A stretch of DNA of 7,528 nt. Origin: Vulcanimicrobiota bacterium (GTDB lineage Bacteria > Vulcanimicrobiota > Vulcanimicrobiia > Vulcanimicrobiales > Vulcanimicrobiaceae). The stretch spans positions 1 to 7,528 of the forward strand of contig JACRUB010000045.1 in assembly GCA_014305015.1 (NCBI GenBank), read 5' to 3'. Below, one piece after another: positions 6,703-7,528 of the stretch. Below the pieces are notes generated by a model. That model searched no databases and was not told where the DNA came from. It saw nothing but the letters and a program-made list of their open reading frames with translations. A program made the translations under genes and the position numbers. Positions within the stretch are counted from its first letter, which is position 1. Every line of letters begins with the position of its first letter.

Positions 6703-6743
6703 AAGTACTTTTTTGGCTCTGCCGAACCGCCTAGAGTATGCTC
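6703..6743 (+). other. short leader between the PAP2 gene and mqnE
   Basis: This 41-base gap begins inside a palindrome, AAAAGTACTTTT (6701-6712), that runs into six T residues. The stem is AT-only apart from two pairs and overlaps the PAP2 stop, so termination here would be weak. AGAG at 6733-6736 is a modest ribosome site 7 bases before the mqnE ATG. No convincing promoter is visible, which fits readthrough from ftsK and the PAP2 gene. Confidence 0.35.
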
Positions 6744-7528
6744 ATGGACGCCGCACTCAAACCCATCCAAAATAAAGTCGATGAGGGCATTGCGCTCTCG
6801 CTCGACGACGGGCTGACGCTTTTTGCTACGCAAGACATCCACACGCTTGGCCGTATGGCGCGGCAGCTCAAGGAGCGCAAGAGCGGCAAGAATGTTTTCT
6901 ATGTTCTCAATCGCTACATCAACTCGACTAACGTGTGTTATGCAGGTTGCAAGTTTTGCTCGTTTGCCGTGGATGAGTTTAAGGAAGCGGAACGTCTCGT
7001 GCGCATGTCCGCCGACCAGGTGATGGATAAAGCGCTTGAGACCGGAACGAACTTCAATCAGCTTCATATCGTTGGGGGCCACGATCCTCGTCAACTCTCG
7101 CTCGATTACTGGCTGCCGCTTATGCGCCGCTTCAAGGAGCGCTTACCGCACGTGCAGCTCTCGCTGTTCACATCTGCGGAGATCGATTACATGGCTCGCC
7201 GGCACCGTTTAGGGTATCCGGAAATCTTGAGCCAGCTCAAAGAGGCCGGCCTCGACAACATCAACGGCGGGGGCGCCGAAGTTTTCGCAGAGCGGTTCCG
7301 TAAGATCGTGTGCCCCAATAAGGTGACGGCCGATCAGTGGCTGGCAATCCATGAAGAAGCGCACCGCCAAGGAATCGCCTCCAACGCGACGATGCTCTAC
7401 GGCACGATCGAAACGATCGAAGAACGCGTCGATCACCTGATTCGCTTGCGCGAGTCGCAAGATCGCTCGCCGGGATTCAATGCCTTTATTCCGCTCGCAT
7501 TTCATCCCGACGGCAACGAACTAAATGA
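6744..7528 (+). CDS. mqnE: aminofutalosine synthase MqnE (radical SAM), 3' end cut by window
   Basis: Radical SAM enzyme of the futalosine route to menaquinone. It joins the MqnA product (3-[(1-carboxyvinyl)oxy]benzoate) to SAM-derived adenosyl, giving aminofutalosine. The window holds 261 codons and no stop; the family is about 370 aa, so roughly the last 100 residues are missing. The 4Fe-4S motif CYAGCKFC places cysteines at C65, C69 and C72. Further family segments are HIVGGHDP (108-115), FTSAEID (142-148), GLDNINGGGAEVF (169-181), SNATMLYG with ETIEERVDH (213-231) and GFNAFIPLAFHP (244-255). These match MqnE better than its paralogue MqnC, notably GGGAE and IPLAFHP. ATG at 6744 has AGAG 7 bases upstream; an in-frame ATG two codons earlier (6738) is possible, and a TAG at 6732 rules out anything further upstream. 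It is third in the ftsK direction after the PAP2 gene. Partner genes mqnA, mqnB, mqnC and mqnD are not in view. Confidence 0.93.
   Translation, partial: MDAALKPIQNKVDEGIALSLDDGLTLFATQDIHTLGRMARQLKERKSGKNVFYVLNRYINSTNVCYAGCKFCSFAVDEFKEAERLVRMSADQVMDKALETGTNFNQLHIVGGHDPRQLSLDYWLPLMRRFKERLPHVQLSLFTSAEIDYMARRHRLGYPEILSQLKEAGLDNINGGGAEVFAERFRKIVCPNKVTADQWLAIHEEAHRQGIASNATMLYGTIETIEERVDHLIRLRESQDRSPGFNAFIPLAFHPDGNELN

Noticed and set aside
6701..6712. AAAAGTACTTTT plus T-run as an intrinsic terminator
   Set aside because: The stem is nearly all A-T and too weak; 12-bp palindromes are expected once or twice by chance in a window this long.
1..7528. CRISPR array, IS element, tRNA/rRNA, phage or defence island
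   Set aside because: No repeat-spacer pattern, transposase motif, cloverleaf or nuclease/toxin gene was seen; coding genes fill nearly all of the window.

Overview
This is a dense bacterial chromosomal window with no rRNA, tRNA, mobile element, CRISPR array or phage gene that I could find. It holds six recognisable genes in three transcription blocks, and gaps between genes are almost absent. The host is hard to place from so little sequence. A GC-rich coding style, frequent TTG/GTG starts, few clear Shine-Dalgarno sites, a PilZ (c-di-GMP) protein and the futalosine menaquinone gene mqnE would suit a deep-branching environmental bacterium, for example Eremiobacterota/WPS-2 or a related Terrabacteria lineage. 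That placement is a low-confidence inference.

Layout. Positions 54-1733 (+): an OppC/DppC-type ABC permease, followed with zero spacing by an EamA-type drug/metabolite transporter. Positions 1738-3723 (-): an isocitrate dehydrogenase-like beta-decarboxylating dehydrogenase, followed downstream by a protein with two complete PilZ domains. This block ends tail-to-tail with the transporters, leaving 4 bases between the stop codons. Positions 3724-3803 form a short divergent intergenic region. Positions 3804-7528 (+): the FtsK/SpoIIIE DNA translocase, a PAP2-superfamily membrane phosphatase that overlaps the ftsK end, and the 5' two-thirds of mqnE (aminofutalosine synthase), which runs off the window.

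How the genes relate. The two left-hand transporters look like the tail of a nutrient-uptake operon whose earlier genes lie to the left. The dehydrogenase and the c-di-GMP effector may share a transcript, with no obvious functional link. The right-hand run groups chromosome segregation (FtsK), probable polyprenyl-phosphate or lipid dephosphorylation (PAP2) and menaquinone synthesis (MqnE). All three act at or for the cell membrane, but a shared purpose is not proven.

I found no convincing undescribed system. The most notable points are a roughly 40-residue almost purely acidic linker in FtsK, a PAP2 protein lacking the usual motif-1 lysine, a tandem-PilZ protein with both ligand-binding motifs intact, a dehydrogenase with a type II-like IDH active-site layout, and the high share of non-ATG starts. 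Family assignments rest on motif recognition from memory; no database search was possible.
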